Assembly (NCBI RefSeq): GCF_001297775.1
Contig: NZ_LIFX01000007.1
Coordinates: forward strand, 85,558 to 149,557
DNA length: 64,000 nucleotides
Source: Trabulsiella odontotermitis
Lineage (GTDB): Bacteria > Pseudomonadota > Gammaproteobacteria > Enterobacterales > Enterobacteriaceae
Reading direction: 5' to 3'
Positions 18,630-28,996 of this stretch are shown in pieces. The translations under genes and the position numbers were made by a program. Every line of letters starts with the position of its first letter. Positions within the stretch are counted from its first letter, which is position 1. Below the pieces are notes generated by a model, which ran no database searches, had not been told where the DNA came from, and worked only from the letters and a program-made list of their open reading frames with translations.

Positions 18630-19658
18630 ATGGCAGACATTGTAACCCTAAACACCCTTTCCAGAGAAGATTGGTTATCGCAACTTGCCGATGTTGTAAC
18701 CAATCCGGATGAACTTCTGCGTCTTTTAAATGTAGACGCTGATGAACAGTTGTTGGCAGGACGGGACGCAAAGCGCCTGTTCCCGCTGCGCGTGCCGCGC
18801 GCGTTCATCGCCCGTATGGAGAAGGGCAACCCCAACGATCCGCTTTTGCGTCAGGTACTTACCTCACAAGAGGAGTTCGTCGCCGCCCCCGGTTTCTCCA
18901 CCGATCCGCTGGAAGAACAGCACAGCGTAGTTCCCGGATTGCTGCACAAATACCAGAACCGGGCTCTGCTGCTGGTGAAAGGCGGCTGCGCAGTCAATTG
19001 CCGATATTGTTTCCGCCGCCACTTCCCTTACGCCGAAAATCAGGGCAACAAGCGCAACTGGCAGACGGCAATGGCGTATATCGATGCGCATCCGGAGCTG
19101 GATGAGATCATTTTCTCCGGTGGCGATCCGCTGATGGCGAAAGACCATGAAATGGACTGGCTGTTAACGCAACTGGAGGCGATTCCGCATGTGAAGCGCT
19201 TACGCATTCACTCGCGCCTGCCGGTGGTCATTCCTGCGCGCATTACGGACGCGCTCACGTCCCGCTTCGCGAGTTCTTCGTTACAGGTGCTGCTGGTCAA
19301 CCACATCAACCACGCCAACGAAATTGACGATACGTTCCGTGCCGCCATGGCGCGGCTGCGCGAGGCCAGAGTGACGCTGCTGAACCAGAGCGTGCTGCTG
19401 CGCGGGGTGAACGATAACGCCAGAACGCTGGCTGATCTCAGCAACGCGTTGTTTGATGCGGGTGTGATGCCCTATTACCTGCATGTGCTCGATAAAGTAC
19501 AGGGTGCCGCGCACTTCCTGGTGAGCGATGATGAAGCCCGCCGCATCGTCCGCGAACTGCTGACGCTGGTGTCAGGCTACATGGTGCCCAAACTGGCGCG
19601 TGAAATTGGCGGTGAGCCGAGCAAAACGCCGCTCGATCTCCAGCTTCGTCAGCAATAA
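18630..19658 (+). CDS. epmB: EF-P lysine 2,3-aminomutase EpmB
   Basis: Radical SAM, PLP-dependent enzyme converting (S)-alpha-lysine to (R)-beta-lysine for EF-P. The radical SAM cysteines are Cys120, Cys124 and Cys127 in CAVNCRYCF. IFSGGDPLM is the SAM-binding GGE-like motif, and a C-terminal PLP lysine region follows (HVLDKVQGAAHF). 342 residues, the E. coli length. Divergent from efp. Confidence 0.96.
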   Translation: MADIVTLNTLSREDWLSQLADVVTNPDELLRLLNVDADEQLLAGRDAKRLFPLRVPRAFIARMEKGNPNDPLLRQVLTSQEEFVAAPGFSTDPLEEQHSVVPGLLHKYQNRALLLVKGGCAVNCRYCFRRHFPYAENQGNKRNWQTAMAYIDAHPELDEIIFSGGDPLMAKDHEMDWLLTQLEAIPHVKRLRIHSRLPVVIPARITDALTSRFASSSLQVLLVNHINHANEIDDTFRAAMARLREARVTLLNQSVLLRGVNDNARTLADLSNALFDAGVMPYYLHVLDKVQGAAHFLVSDDEARRIVRELLTLVSGYMVPKLAREIGGEPSKTPLDLQLRQQ

Positions 19659-19677
19659 CCCTTCTGATCTTTCGCAG

Positions 19678-19714
19678 AAATAAATTCATGGGAAATTCTT
19701 CCATGAATTTATTT
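19678..19714 (+). terminator. stem-loop after epmB
   Basis: Perfect 14-base-pair inverted repeat AAATAAATTCATGG/CCATGAATTTATTT with a nine-base loop, 19 bases after the epmB stop. The stem is AT-rich and ends in T-rich sequence, so it could act as a weak terminator. Confidence 0.45.
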
Positions 19715-19828
19715 TGCATCCCGTTTCAATATGCTATTTTACCGTCGCTGTAATACAGTATCACTTCATTAATTCAATCTATATATAACGCCTACATTAT
19801 TTATTTAGATAATGTTCAGGGAGTAACC

Positions 19829-20680
19829 ATGCCGCTCATGATAAAAGGAATTAACACTGGTGTTATTCGTCACGATAATAACTTTCTGGCTCTTGCGCTC
19901 AAAGTTAAATATCAAAGAAATAAAGAGACGCTATTTTTCTTTCCGCCGCTGGTTCTGAGAGATGTGTTGATTGCGCTCGAACACCGTCTCTTTCAGCACG
20001 CCAGCCTCTCCGGGTTGCCACAGGAAAAACTGGAGAGAGCGAAGCGCAGCACCGTGAAGAAGATGCACGCTCATATTCCTCAACTGACCGGGCCAGAGCT
20101 TGCGCAGGCGGATATTTCACGACGCGTGAGTTCCGTCGCATTGACGGAAAATAACGACAGTCATTTATTATTCACGTTAACGATGAATGACGACACGCAG
20201 ACACAATTATGTGTTGAAGAAACACAAATTGAACTGCTGGTCATTGCTATCGTTCAGGCAATTAATAATGCAGGCATGCATGAGCTGGCGATACGTCTTT
20301 CCTCGCTGCTCGATTTCCTGCCATTATATGATGTGGATTGTCGCGAAACGGGCGAGCTGGAATATGACAGCTACGATCAGCCCGACTGGAAACAGACGCT
20401 GTTCAGCCATTATCTGGCGTTGATATACCGGTTTTCTGATAATGAGGGTAAGGACATCACCTGCGGCGCGGTTATAAAAACGCGCAGCAATTCGGATTCC
20501 GAAGAGGCAAAAGCGATATCACGCCGGTTGATGAATTTCAGCCCACGGCTGGGCAAACTGAAAGGCCGCGCCTGTCAGGTCTTTATTCGCGCCATCCCTC
20601 ATGCGCAACAGCAGGCGTTAAGCCTGGAGCAGTGTTTACGCGCATTGCATCACCTGCGGGCCAGCATTCCGCAAAACTAA
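19829..20680 (+). CDS. yjeJ: YjeJ family protein, function unknown
   Basis: 283-residue cytoplasmic protein, colinear with and similar to E. coli YjeJ: MIKGINTGVIRHDNNFLALALKVKY at the N terminus (shortened here), LFFFPPLVLRDVLIALEHRL, ELLVIAIVQAINNAGM, and DFLPLYDVD. No enzymatic motif or membrane segment is seen. ATG at 19829 with GGGAG eight bases ahead. It stands alone, with its own AT-rich upstream region and a hairpin behind. E. coli position (between epmB and yjeI) is conserved. Confidence 0.85.
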   Translation: MPLMIKGINTGVIRHDNNFLALALKVKYQRNKETLFFFPPLVLRDVLIALEHRLFQHASLSGLPQEKLERAKRSTVKKMHAHIPQLTGPELAQADISRRVSSVALTENNDSHLLFTLTMNDDTQTQLCVEETQIELLVIAIVQAINNAGMHELAIRLSSLLDFLPLYDVDCRETGELEYDSYDQPDWKQTLFSHYLALIYRFSDNEGKDITCGAVIKTRSNSDSEEAKAISRRLMNFSPRLGKLKGRACQVFIRAIPHAQQQALSLEQCLRALHHLRASIPQN

Positions 20681-20697
20681 TGGCGAGCAACAACCGA

Positions 20698-20723
20698 TGC
20701 GCCCTCAAACTCGCGAGGGCGCA
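20698..20723. terminator. bidirectional terminator between yjeJ and yjeI
   Basis: Nine-base-pair stem TGCGCCCTC/GAGGGCGCA with an eight-base loop, between two convergent genes. Confidence 0.55.
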
Positions 20724-20743
20724 GCATCTTCATGACCCGTAAA

Positions 20744-21097
20744 TCAGTTCGGGCACTTATAAACCTGACCAATCATTTCGCTGTCGGTCGGCACGAAGCT
20801 TGAGAGCATGCCTTGTGTCGGGCTGCTGACGCCATAGATCACGTTGCCACCCATTGCCGCCGCCTGGTTACGCAGCGCGTTTGCCGCACCACGCATGGAG
20901 CCGCCCTCTTCACCATGCTGACCAGAGAGCCAGTTGCTCTGCTTGCCGGTCGCCGTTCCTAACAGCTGGCAATCCGCTGCGGGTTTATCTTCAACAAAGC
21001 GAACGTTCTGCCCGCCTGCGGTCAGTTCACTGCTGGAACTGCAACCCGCCAGCAGCAACGCGGCACCGACGATCCCTGCACAGACTTTTACGCGCAT
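20744..21097 (-). CDS. yjeI: putative lipoprotein YjeI
   Basis: 117-residue DUF4156 lipoprotein. Signal peptide with lipobox LLAGC (Cys19), then a small conserved domain with GTATGKQSNWLSGQHG, GGNVIYGVSSPTQGM and two further cysteines. Start MRVKVCAG at 21097 matches E. coli YjeI; ten extra upstream codons are open but unconserved. Function unknown. Confidence 0.88.
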   Translation of the reverse strand: MRVKVCAGIVGAALLLAGCSSSSELTAGGQNVRFVEDKPAADCQLLGTATGKQSNWLSGQHGEEGGSMRGAANALRNQAAAMGGNVIYGVSSPTQGMLSSFVPTDSEMIGQVYKCPN

Positions 21098-21170
21098 GTT
21101 ATTCCTCGTTATCAATGAGCTGGACACAACTTGTCCGTGTTGAACGTTATACTAAAAAGATGACCAAAAG

Positions 21171-21204
21171 AAAAACCCCCAGCCATTTCTGACCGGGGGT
21201 TTTT
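21171..21204 (-). terminator. groESL terminator
   Basis: Stem of ten base pairs AAAAACCCCC/GGGGGTTTTT around a 14-base loop. On the minus strand it ends GGGGGTTTTTCTTTT, a textbook intrinsic terminator, about 160 bases past groL. An ERIC element lies between groL and this hairpin, so it would be part of the gro transcript. Confidence 0.85.
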
Positions 21205-21222
21205 CAATTCTGTGTGATGGAG

Positions 21223-21352
21223 TAAGCACCCAAATCATTCTGGTTGCAGGAAGGCGGCAAGTTTGTGAATCCCCTGGAGCTTACTGAAGTAAGTGACTGG
21301 GGTTCGCGAACGTAGCCAACGCATCTGCAGCCTGAAGGATGTAGGGTGCGAA
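21223..21352. repeat. ERIC (IRU) element
   Basis: About 127-base enterobacterial repetitive intergenic consensus. The palindromic core is clear: GTGAATCCCCTGGAGCTTAC (21266-21285), AAGTAAGTGACTGGGG (21287-21302) and GCAGCCTGAAGGATG near the end. ERIC elements lie in transcribed intergenic regions of Enterobacterales and can fold into a long hairpin. This copy lies just past the groL stop. End points are approximate. Confidence 0.92.
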
Positions 21353-21362
21353 GGGGGGCAGA

Positions 21363-23021
<1,659 letters not shown>

Positions 23022-23039
23022 TCAAATTCTCGTGCGTAA

Positions 23040-23393
<354 letters not shown>

Positions 23394-23413
23394 TTACCGG
23401 CTAGTGACCAGAG

Positions 23414-23445
23414 AGATGGGGATAAGTTTTTGGGCCTTCAAGGGG
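23414..23445 (-). promoter_or_regulatory. sigma-32 heat-shock promoter of groESL
   Basis: On the minus strand, -35 CCCCTTGAA (23437-23445) and -10 CCCCATCT (23414-23421), 15 bases apart. These match the sigma-32 consensus (CTTGAA ... CCCCATNT) and the known E. coli groE promoter, about 80 bases before groS. An A/T palindrome lies directly upstream (23449-23468). Confidence 0.88.
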
Positions 23446-23589
23446 TAATAAGAAAAAAATTTTTCTTAATGTTTCTGGGATCCCATTTCATTGCACCGAA
23501 GAAAGAAATATCCGCTTAAAGCCTAAGGCCAACGGGTGTGATACGCTTTATCTTCTGTAGTTTTTGGCGGACCTGGGTGGTCGATAAGC

Positions 23590-24834
23590 ATGGGTGGATT
23601 AAAGCAGGAGCTTGGCCTCGCGCAAGGGATTGGTTTACTGGCGACATCGTTATTGGGAACCGGTGTTTTTGCCGTTCCGGCGCTGGCGGCATTGGTTTCC
23701 GGGGATAACAGCCTGTGGGCCTGGCCGGTGCTTATCGTTCTGGTGTTTCCCGTCGCGATCGTGTTCGCCATTCTTGGTCGCCATTTCCCCAGCGCGGGCG
23801 GTGTGGCGCACTTCGTCGGGCTGGCGTTCGGCCCTCGCCTGGAAAGGGTCACCGGCTGGCTGTTTCTCTCGGTGATCCCGGTTGGATTGCCTGCCGCCCT
23901 GCATATCGCCACTGGCTTTGGTCAGGCGCTGTTTGGCTGGCATGATGAGCAACTGCTGTTTGCGGAATTCGGTACGCTGGCGATTGTCTGGTGGGTGGGT
24001 TCACGCGGCGCCAGTTCCAGCGCTAATTTGCAGACGGTGGTGGCGGTTCTTATCGTCGCACTTATTGTCGCAATCTGGTATTCCGGCGACCTTTCCGTCA
24101 CGAATATTCCCTTCCCGGCGATCAATGCTGTCAATGTCCCGCAACTGTTTTCCGCCCTGTCGGTGATGTTCTGGTGCTTTGTCGGCCTGGAAGCCTTCGC
24201 GCATCTGGCGTCGGAATTTAAAAACCCGGAGCGCGACTTCCCTCGCGCGCTGATGATTGGCCTGTTGCTGGCGGGCACCGTTTACTGGGCCTGTACGGTG
24301 GTGGTGCTGCATTTTAACGCTTACAGCGCGGACCGCGCGGCGGCGGCATCGCTCCCGGGGATTGTCGTTAACCTGTTCGGCGTAAAAGCGCTGTGGATTG
24401 CCTGTGTGATCGGTTATCTCGCCTGCTTCGCCAGCCTGAACATCTATATTCAAAGCTTCGCCCGTCTGGTGTGGTCGCAGGCGATGTATTCACCGCAAAG
24501 CCGCCTCGCCAGACTCTCCCGTCGTCATCTGCCCGTCAACGCGCTGAATGCCGTACTGGCCTGCTGCGTGCTGAGCTCAGTCTGCGTCTACTGGCTCAAT
24601 ATTAATCTCGATGCGCTCATCGTCTACGCCAACGGCATTTTCATCATCATCTATTTGCTGTGCATGGTGGCGGGGTGCCGGCTGCTGAAAGGGAAATACA
24701 AACTGCTGGCGGCCATCGGCGGCGCGCTGTGTCTGCTGTTACTGGTGATGGTGGGCTGGAAGAGTCTCTACGCCATTATCATGCTGGTCGTGCTGTGGCT
24801 GGTGTTGCCGAAGCGCAAAACGGTTACCGCATAA
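23590..24834 (+). CDS. yjeH: L-methionine/branched-chain amino acid exporter YjeH
   Basis: APC-family transporter with about 11-12 transmembrane helices, 414 residues. In E. coli YjeH exports methionine, leucine, isoleucine and valine. The first helix carries the unwound GTGVFAVPALA motif of the APC fold, and SVMFWCFVGLEAFAHLASEFKNPERDFPRAL is the family signature after helix 6. Divergent from groS. The ATG at 23590 has only a weak ribosome binding site. Confidence 0.92.
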   Translation: MGGLKQELGLAQGIGLLATSLLGTGVFAVPALAALVSGDNSLWAWPVLIVLVFPVAIVFAILGRHFPSAGGVAHFVGLAFGPRLERVTGWLFLSVIPVGLPAALHIATGFGQALFGWHDEQLLFAEFGTLAIVWWVGSRGASSSANLQTVVAVLIVALIVAIWYSGDLSVTNIPFPAINAVNVPQLFSALSVMFWCFVGLEAFAHLASEFKNPERDFPRALMIGLLLAGTVYWACTVVVLHFNAYSADRAAAASLPGIVVNLFGVKALWIACVIGYLACFASLNIYIQSFARLVWSQAMYSPQSRLARLSRRHLPVNALNAVLACCVLSSVCVYWLNINLDALIVYANGIFIIIYLLCMVAGCRLLKGKYKLLAAIGGALCLLLLVMVGWKSLYAIIMLVVLWLVLPKRKTVTA

Positions 24835-24859
24835 AAAAATGCCCGGCTGAATACCGGGC
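24834..24859 (-). terminator. fxsA terminator
   Basis: On the minus strand, GCCCGG/CCGGGC stem with a seven-base loop followed by a run of seven T (ATTTTTTT). It lies between convergent yjeH and fxsA and touches the yjeH stop codon. Confidence 0.85.
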
Positions 24860-24867
24860 CGTGCCTG

Positions 24868-25338
24868 TCAGCGGTCGTCTTTGTGGTCGAGGCGATCGCG
24901 ATCGTCATCCTTACGCTGATACTCTCCGTCAAAGGTATTTCCGCCGCTGTTCCCGCCGCTAAAACCACCGCTGGACATCGCGGAAAAACGCAGGTAAGGC
25001 ATCAGTTTCACCGTCAGGTGGTTCTGCACTGGCGGCAACAGCAGCAATAACCCCAGAAAGTCGGTGAAGAAACCCGGCAGCAACAGCAACAGACCGGCGA
25101 TGATGATAGACACGCTTTTGATCATCTCGGCTGCCGGACTCTCACCCACCGCCATTTTCTGCTGCATCAGCATGAAGTTCTTGAAGCCCTGGTTACGCAC
25201 CAGCGACATCCCGATCACCGAAGTGAAGATCACCAGCACCAGTGTCAACAGGACGCCCAGGGTATGGGCCACCTGGATAAAAATAGATATCTCGACATAA
25301 ACGTAGAGAAAGAAGGCAACAAACGGTATCCAGCGCAC
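24868..25338 (-). CDS. fxsA: FxsA membrane protein
   Basis: 156-residue inner membrane protein with four hydrophobic segments and a charged, Asp/Arg/Lys-rich C-terminal tail. Overproduction of FxsA suppresses F exclusion of phage T7 in E. coli. GTG start at 25338 (MRWIPFVAFFLYVYVE) with GGAG upstream matches E. coli. The frame is open 48 codons further, without support. The chromosomal role is unknown. Confidence 0.93.
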   Translation of the reverse strand: MRWIPFVAFFLYVYVEISIFIQVAHTLGVLLTLVLVIFTSVIGMSLVRNQGFKNFMLMQQKMAVGESPAAEMIKSVSIIIAGLLLLLPGFFTDFLGLLLLLPPVQNHLTVKLMPYLRFSAMSSGGFSGGNSGGNTFDGEYQRKDDDRDRLDHKDDR

Positions 25339-25675
25339 TGGCTTCTCCTTTAGTAACAGGGGCGATGTCGCCACTGCCGGTATGGGTTTGCGATTCGCAT
25401 TGACTTGTAGTGGTGGTGAAGTGACGGATTTCAAGCGGAACGCAACGTTATTTTTGCCGAAAATCACAAAGCGGTGACTCATTTCACAGATTAATGATTC
25501 TTATGCGAAACAAGCCACAATAAGTGATCCAGATTACTGCATTTAGCTATCATCAGCATATGATCGTGGGCACCAGACCGATTAAGGAAATAATCGTCGG
25601 TCAGAAAACACACATAATTCCCATTAATGTTGTGTGTTTGGTGAATTCATTGGCAGCTTGAAAAAGAAGGTTCAC
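25339..25675 (+). promoter_or_regulatory. fxsA-aspA intergenic region with CRP-like site and leader hairpin
   Basis: No gene in this 337-base gap. A near-palindromic AAGTGATCCAGATTACT at 25522-25538 resembles a CRP site (TGTGA-N6-TCACA with mismatches), agreeing with the known cAMP-CRP control of aspA. In the leader, AAACACACA (25606-25614) pairs with TGTGTGTTT (25631-25639), a nine-base-pair hairpin about 37 bases before the aspA start. The fxsA promoter must lie here on the other strand. Confidence 0.5.
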
Positions 25676-27112
25676 ATGTTAAACAACATTCGTATCGAAG
25701 AAGATTTGTTGGGCACCAGGGAAGTTCCAGCGGACGCATATTATGGTGTCCACACTCTGAGAGCGATTGAAAACTTCTACATCAGCAACAGCAAAATCAG
25801 CGACATTCCTGAGTTTGTACGTGGCATGGTGATGGTTAAGAAAGCCGCTGCGCTGGCTAACAAGGAATTGCACACCATTCCTAAAGACATCGCGAACGCC
25901 ATTATTGCCGCATGTGACGAAGTTCTGAATAACGGAAAATGCATGGATCAGTTCCCGGTTGACGTCTACCAGGGCGGCGCAGGAACCTCCGTGAACATGA
26001 ATACCAATGAGGTGCTGGCAAACATCGGTCTGGAACTGATGGGGCACCAGAAAGGTGAATACCAGTACCTGAATCCGAACGATCACGTCAACAAATGCCA
26101 GTCGACGAACGATGCGTACCCGACCGGCTTCCGTATCGCGGTTTACGCGTCCATCCTGAAACTGGTCGACGCGGTGAATCAGCTGGGCGATGGTTTCCAG
26201 AATAAAGCCGTTGAATTCCAGGACATCCTCAAAATGGGTCGTACCCAGTTGCAGGATGCGGTACCGATGACCCTCGGTCAGGAATTCCACGCCTTTAACG
26301 TTCTGTTGAACGAAGAGACCAAAAACATTCTGCGCACCTCCGAACTGCTGCTGGAAGTTAACCTCGGCGCAACGGCGATCGGTACCCGTCTGAACACGCC
26401 AGATGGTTACCAGCACCTGGCGGTGCAGAAACTGGCGGAAGTCAGCAACCTGGCGGTCGTTCCGGCAGAAGACCTGATTGAAGCAACGTCTGACTGCGGC
26501 GCTTACGTTATGGTTCACAGTGCGCTGAAACGTCTGGCGGTGAAACTGTCCAAGATTTGTAACGACCTGCGCCTGCTCTCTTCGGGCCCGCGTGCGGGTC
26601 TGAACGAAATCAACCTGCCGGAACTGCAGGCAGGCTCTTCTATCATGCCAGCGAAAGTGAACCCGGTTGTGCCGGAAGTGGTCAACCAGGTGTGCTTTAA
26701 AGTCATCGGTAACGACACGACCGTCACCATGGCTTCTGAAGCCGGTCAGTTGCAGCTGAACGTGATGGAGCCAGTGATTGGCGAAGCGATGTTTGAATCC
26801 ATCCACATCCTCACCAACGCCTGCTACAACCTGCTGGAAAAATGCATTAACGGTATTACCGCGAACAAAGAGGTGTGCGAAGGTTTCGTTTACAACTCTA
26901 TCGGTATCGTCACCTACCTCAACCCGTTCATCGGCCACCACAATGGCGACATTGTCGGTAAAATCTGCGCCGAAACCGGTAAGAGCGTGCGTGAAGTGGT
27001 ACTGGAACGCGGTCTTTTAACCGAAGCCGAACTGGATGACATCTTCTCTCCGCAGAACCTGATGCATCCGGCATACAAAGCAAAACGTTATACAGACGAA
27101 AATGAACAGTAA
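25676..27112 (+). CDS. aspA: aspartate ammonia-lyase (aspartase)
   Basis: Cytosolic tetrameric enzyme that splits aspartate to fumarate and ammonia, feeding fumarate respiration. 478 residues, with the fumarase/aspartase signature [10 protein letters not shown] and the flexible loop serine within it, and [10 protein letters not shown] near the active site. The start [10 protein letters not shown] at 25676 has AAGAAGG upstream and gives the E. coli length; an ATG at 25634 would add 14 residues. Works with dcuA and, anaerobically, frdABCD, both in this window. Confidence 0.97.
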   Translation: MLNNIRIEEDLLGTREVPADAYYGVHTLRAIENFYISNSKISDIPEFVRGMVMVKKAAALANKELHTIPKDIANAIIAACDEVLNNGKCMDQFPVDVYQGGAGTSVNMNTNEVLANIGLELMGHQKGEYQYLNPNDHVNKCQSTNDAYPTGFRIAVYASILKLVDAVNQLGDGFQNKAVEFQDILKMGRTQLQDAVPMTLGQEFHAFNVLLNEETKNILRTSELLLEVNLGATAIGTRLNTPDGYQHLAVQKLAEVSNLAVVPAEDLIEATSDCGAYVMVHSALKRLAVKLSKICNDLRLLSSGPRAGLNEINLPELQAGSSIMPAKVNPVVPEVVNQVCFKVIGNDTTVTMASEAGQLQLNVMEPVIGEAMFESIHILTNACYNLLEKCINGITANKEVCEGFVYNSIGIVTYLNPFIGHHNGDIVGKICAETGKSVREVVLERGLLTEAELDDIFSPQNLMHPAYKAKRYTDENEQ

Positions 27113-27131
27113 TTTTAGTTCAGAGTAAAAT

Positions 27132-27165
27132 GAGAGAGGCATGTCAGAAATGGCATGCCTTTCTC
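27132..27165 (+). terminator. stem-loop between aspA and dcuA
   Basis: GAGA.AGGCATG/CATGCCT.TCTC stem with a loop of about ten bases, followed by CACTTTTA. It may give partial termination; dcuA starts 65 bases later, as in E. coli. Confidence 0.55.
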
Positions 27166-27229
27166 ACTTTTATTGGATACTAAAACACAACATTTAATTA
27201 TCCAACGCTCAACAATCAAGGAAGCAGTT

Positions 27230-28531
27230 ATGTTAGTCATCGAACTCATCATCGTGTTAGCGGCAATCTTTGTCGGCGCCCGGCTGGGGGGAATTGGCAT
27301 AGGTTACGCAGGAGGACTAGGAGTATTAGTCCTGGCGGCCATCGGCGTCAAACCGGGGAACATTCCGTTTGACGTTATTTCCATCATCATGGCCGTTATT
27401 GCGGCTATTTCGGCAATGCAAGTGGCAGGGGGTCTTGATTACCTCGTTAATCAGACTGAAAAACTTCTTCGTAGAAATCCAAAATACATCACCATTCTGG
27501 CGCCGATCGTCACCTATTTTCTGACGATTTTTGCCGGTACCGGTAATATTTCTCTGGCAACGCTGCCGGTTATCGCTGAAGTGGCGAAGGAGCAAGGCAT
27601 CAAGCCGTGCCGTCCGCTCTCCACCGCAGTGGTCTCGGCGCAGATCGCTATCACCGCATCGCCGATCTCCGCGGCTGTGGTGTATATGTCTTCCGTCATG
27701 GAAGGTCACGGCATCAGCTACATTCATTTACTGTCTGTGGTCATTCCGTCCACGCTGCTGGCGGTGCTGTTGATGTCCTTCCTGGTGACCATCCTGTTCA
27801 ACTCTAAACTGTCTGACGACCCGGTGTATCTGAAGCGTCTTGAAGAAGGGTTGATCGAGTTGCGTGGCGAAAAAGAGCTGGTTATCAAACCACGTGCAAA
27901 ACTCTCCGTGCTGCTGTTCCTGCTTGGCGTTGTCGGCGTGGTTATTTATGCGATTATCAACAGCCCGAGCCTCGGACTGGTGGCAACGCCGCTGATGAAC
28001 ACCACCAACGCTATCCTGATCATCATGCTGAGCGTGGCAACCCTGACCACCATTCTGTGTGGTGTGGAAACCGACAGCATCCTGAACTCCAGCACCTTTA
28101 AAGCCGGTATGAGCGCCTGTATTTGTATCCTGGGCGTGGCGTGGCTGGGCGATACTTTCGTTTCCAACAACATTGACTGGATCAAAGACACTGCGGGTAC
28201 CGTGATTCAGGGCCATCCGTGGCTGCTGGCGGTGATCTTCTTCTTTGCGTCCGCGCTGCTCTACTCTCAGGCAGCAACGGCGAAAGCACTGATGCCGATG
28301 GCGCTGGCGCTGAACGTCACTCCGCTGACCGCAGTAGCGTCTTTCGCGGCGGTATCTGGTCTGTTCATTCTGCCGACCTACCCGACACTGGTCGCGGCGG
28401 TGCAGATGGACGACACCGGTACAACCCGTATCGGACGCTTCGTCTTTAACCATCCGTTCTTTATCCCTGGCACCATGGGCGTGGTTTTCGCCGTGTGCTT
28501 CGGCTTCCTGTTGGGAAGCGTCATGCTGTAA
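27230..28531 (+). CDS. dcuA: anaerobic C4-dicarboxylate transporter DcuA
   Basis: Inner membrane aspartate-fumarate/succinate antiporter of the Dcu family, 433 residues with 10-12 helices. Conserved segments: GARLGGIGIGYAGGLGVLVL at the start and LPTYPTLVAAVQMDDTGTT near the end. The start MLVIELIIVL at 27230 with AAGGAAG upstream matches E. coli. Supplies substrate to the upstream aspartase. Confidence 0.97.
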   Translation: MLVIELIIVLAAIFVGARLGGIGIGYAGGLGVLVLAAIGVKPGNIPFDVISIIMAVIAAISAMQVAGGLDYLVNQTEKLLRRNPKYITILAPIVTYFLTIFAGTGNISLATLPVIAEVAKEQGIKPCRPLSTAVVSAQIAITASPISAAVVYMSSVMEGHGISYIHLLSVVIPSTLLAVLLMSFLVTILFNSKLSDDPVYLKRLEEGLIELRGEKELVIKPRAKLSVLLFLLGVVGVVIYAIINSPSLGLVATPLMNTTNAILIIMLSVATLTTILCGVETDSILNSSTFKAGMSACICILGVAWLGDTFVSNNIDWIKDTAGTVIQGHPWLLAVIFFFASALLYSQAATAKALMPMALALNVTPLTAVASFAAVSGLFILPTYPTLVAAVQMDDTGTTRIGRFVFNHPFFIPGTMGVVFAVCFGFLLGSVML

Positions 28532-28541
28532 CCCACCACCA

Positions 28542-28566
28542 CGGGACGCTCCGGCGTCCCGTTTTC
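28542..28566 (+). terminator. dcuA terminator
   Basis: Eight-base-pair stem CGGGACGC/GCGTCCCG with a TCCG tetraloop followed by TTTTCT, 11 bases after the dcuA stop. Confidence 0.88.
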
Positions 28567-28660
28567 TCAGCTTTACACGTCGCCGCTTAGTCGTTTTCCT
28601 CTCTCGCTGGTATAGTAATCTCCTGTTCTTTTTCAGGCCGTTCGCTCTGATGAGGTGTCT

Positions 28661-28996
28661 ATGCCCGGTGAAAGCAATCGTACCGCTGTCGTTGTTGTTC
28701 TCTGCACTGCCCCCGATGAAGCCACCGCGCAGGATCTGGCAGCGAAGGTATTAACTGAAAAGCTGGCCGCCTGCGTGACGCTGCTGCCAGGCGCCACGTC
28801 GCTGTACTACTGGGAAGGAAAACTTGAGCAGGAATACGAAGTTCAGATGCTGCTTAAGACCAATACAGAACATCAGCAGGCGCTGCTGGATTGCCTGAAA
28901 TCTCATCACCCATATCAAACCCCTGAATTACTGGTTTTGCCCGTCACCCACGGAGATAACGAATACCTCTCATGGCTCAACGCATCTTTACGCTGA
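28661..28996 (+). CDS. cutA: divalent-cation tolerance protein CutA
   Basis: 111-residue trimeric ferredoxin-like protein linked genetically to copper tolerance. Typical motifs: [37 protein letters not shown], and [14 protein letters not shown] chose the ATG at 28661, five bases after GAGG, over the GTG at 28655. Overlaps the dsbD start by 25 bases, the conserved cutA-dsbD arrangement. Confidence 0.95.
   Translation: MPGESNRTAVVVVLCTAPDEATAQDLAAKVLTEKLAACVTLLPGATSLYYWEGKLEQEYEVQMLLKTNTEHQQALLDCLKSHHPYQTPELLVLPVTHGDNEYLSWLNASLR

Noticed and set aside
25679..26941. 420-codon ORF on the minus strand
   Set aside because: Antisense shadow of aspA, which is clearly the real gene.
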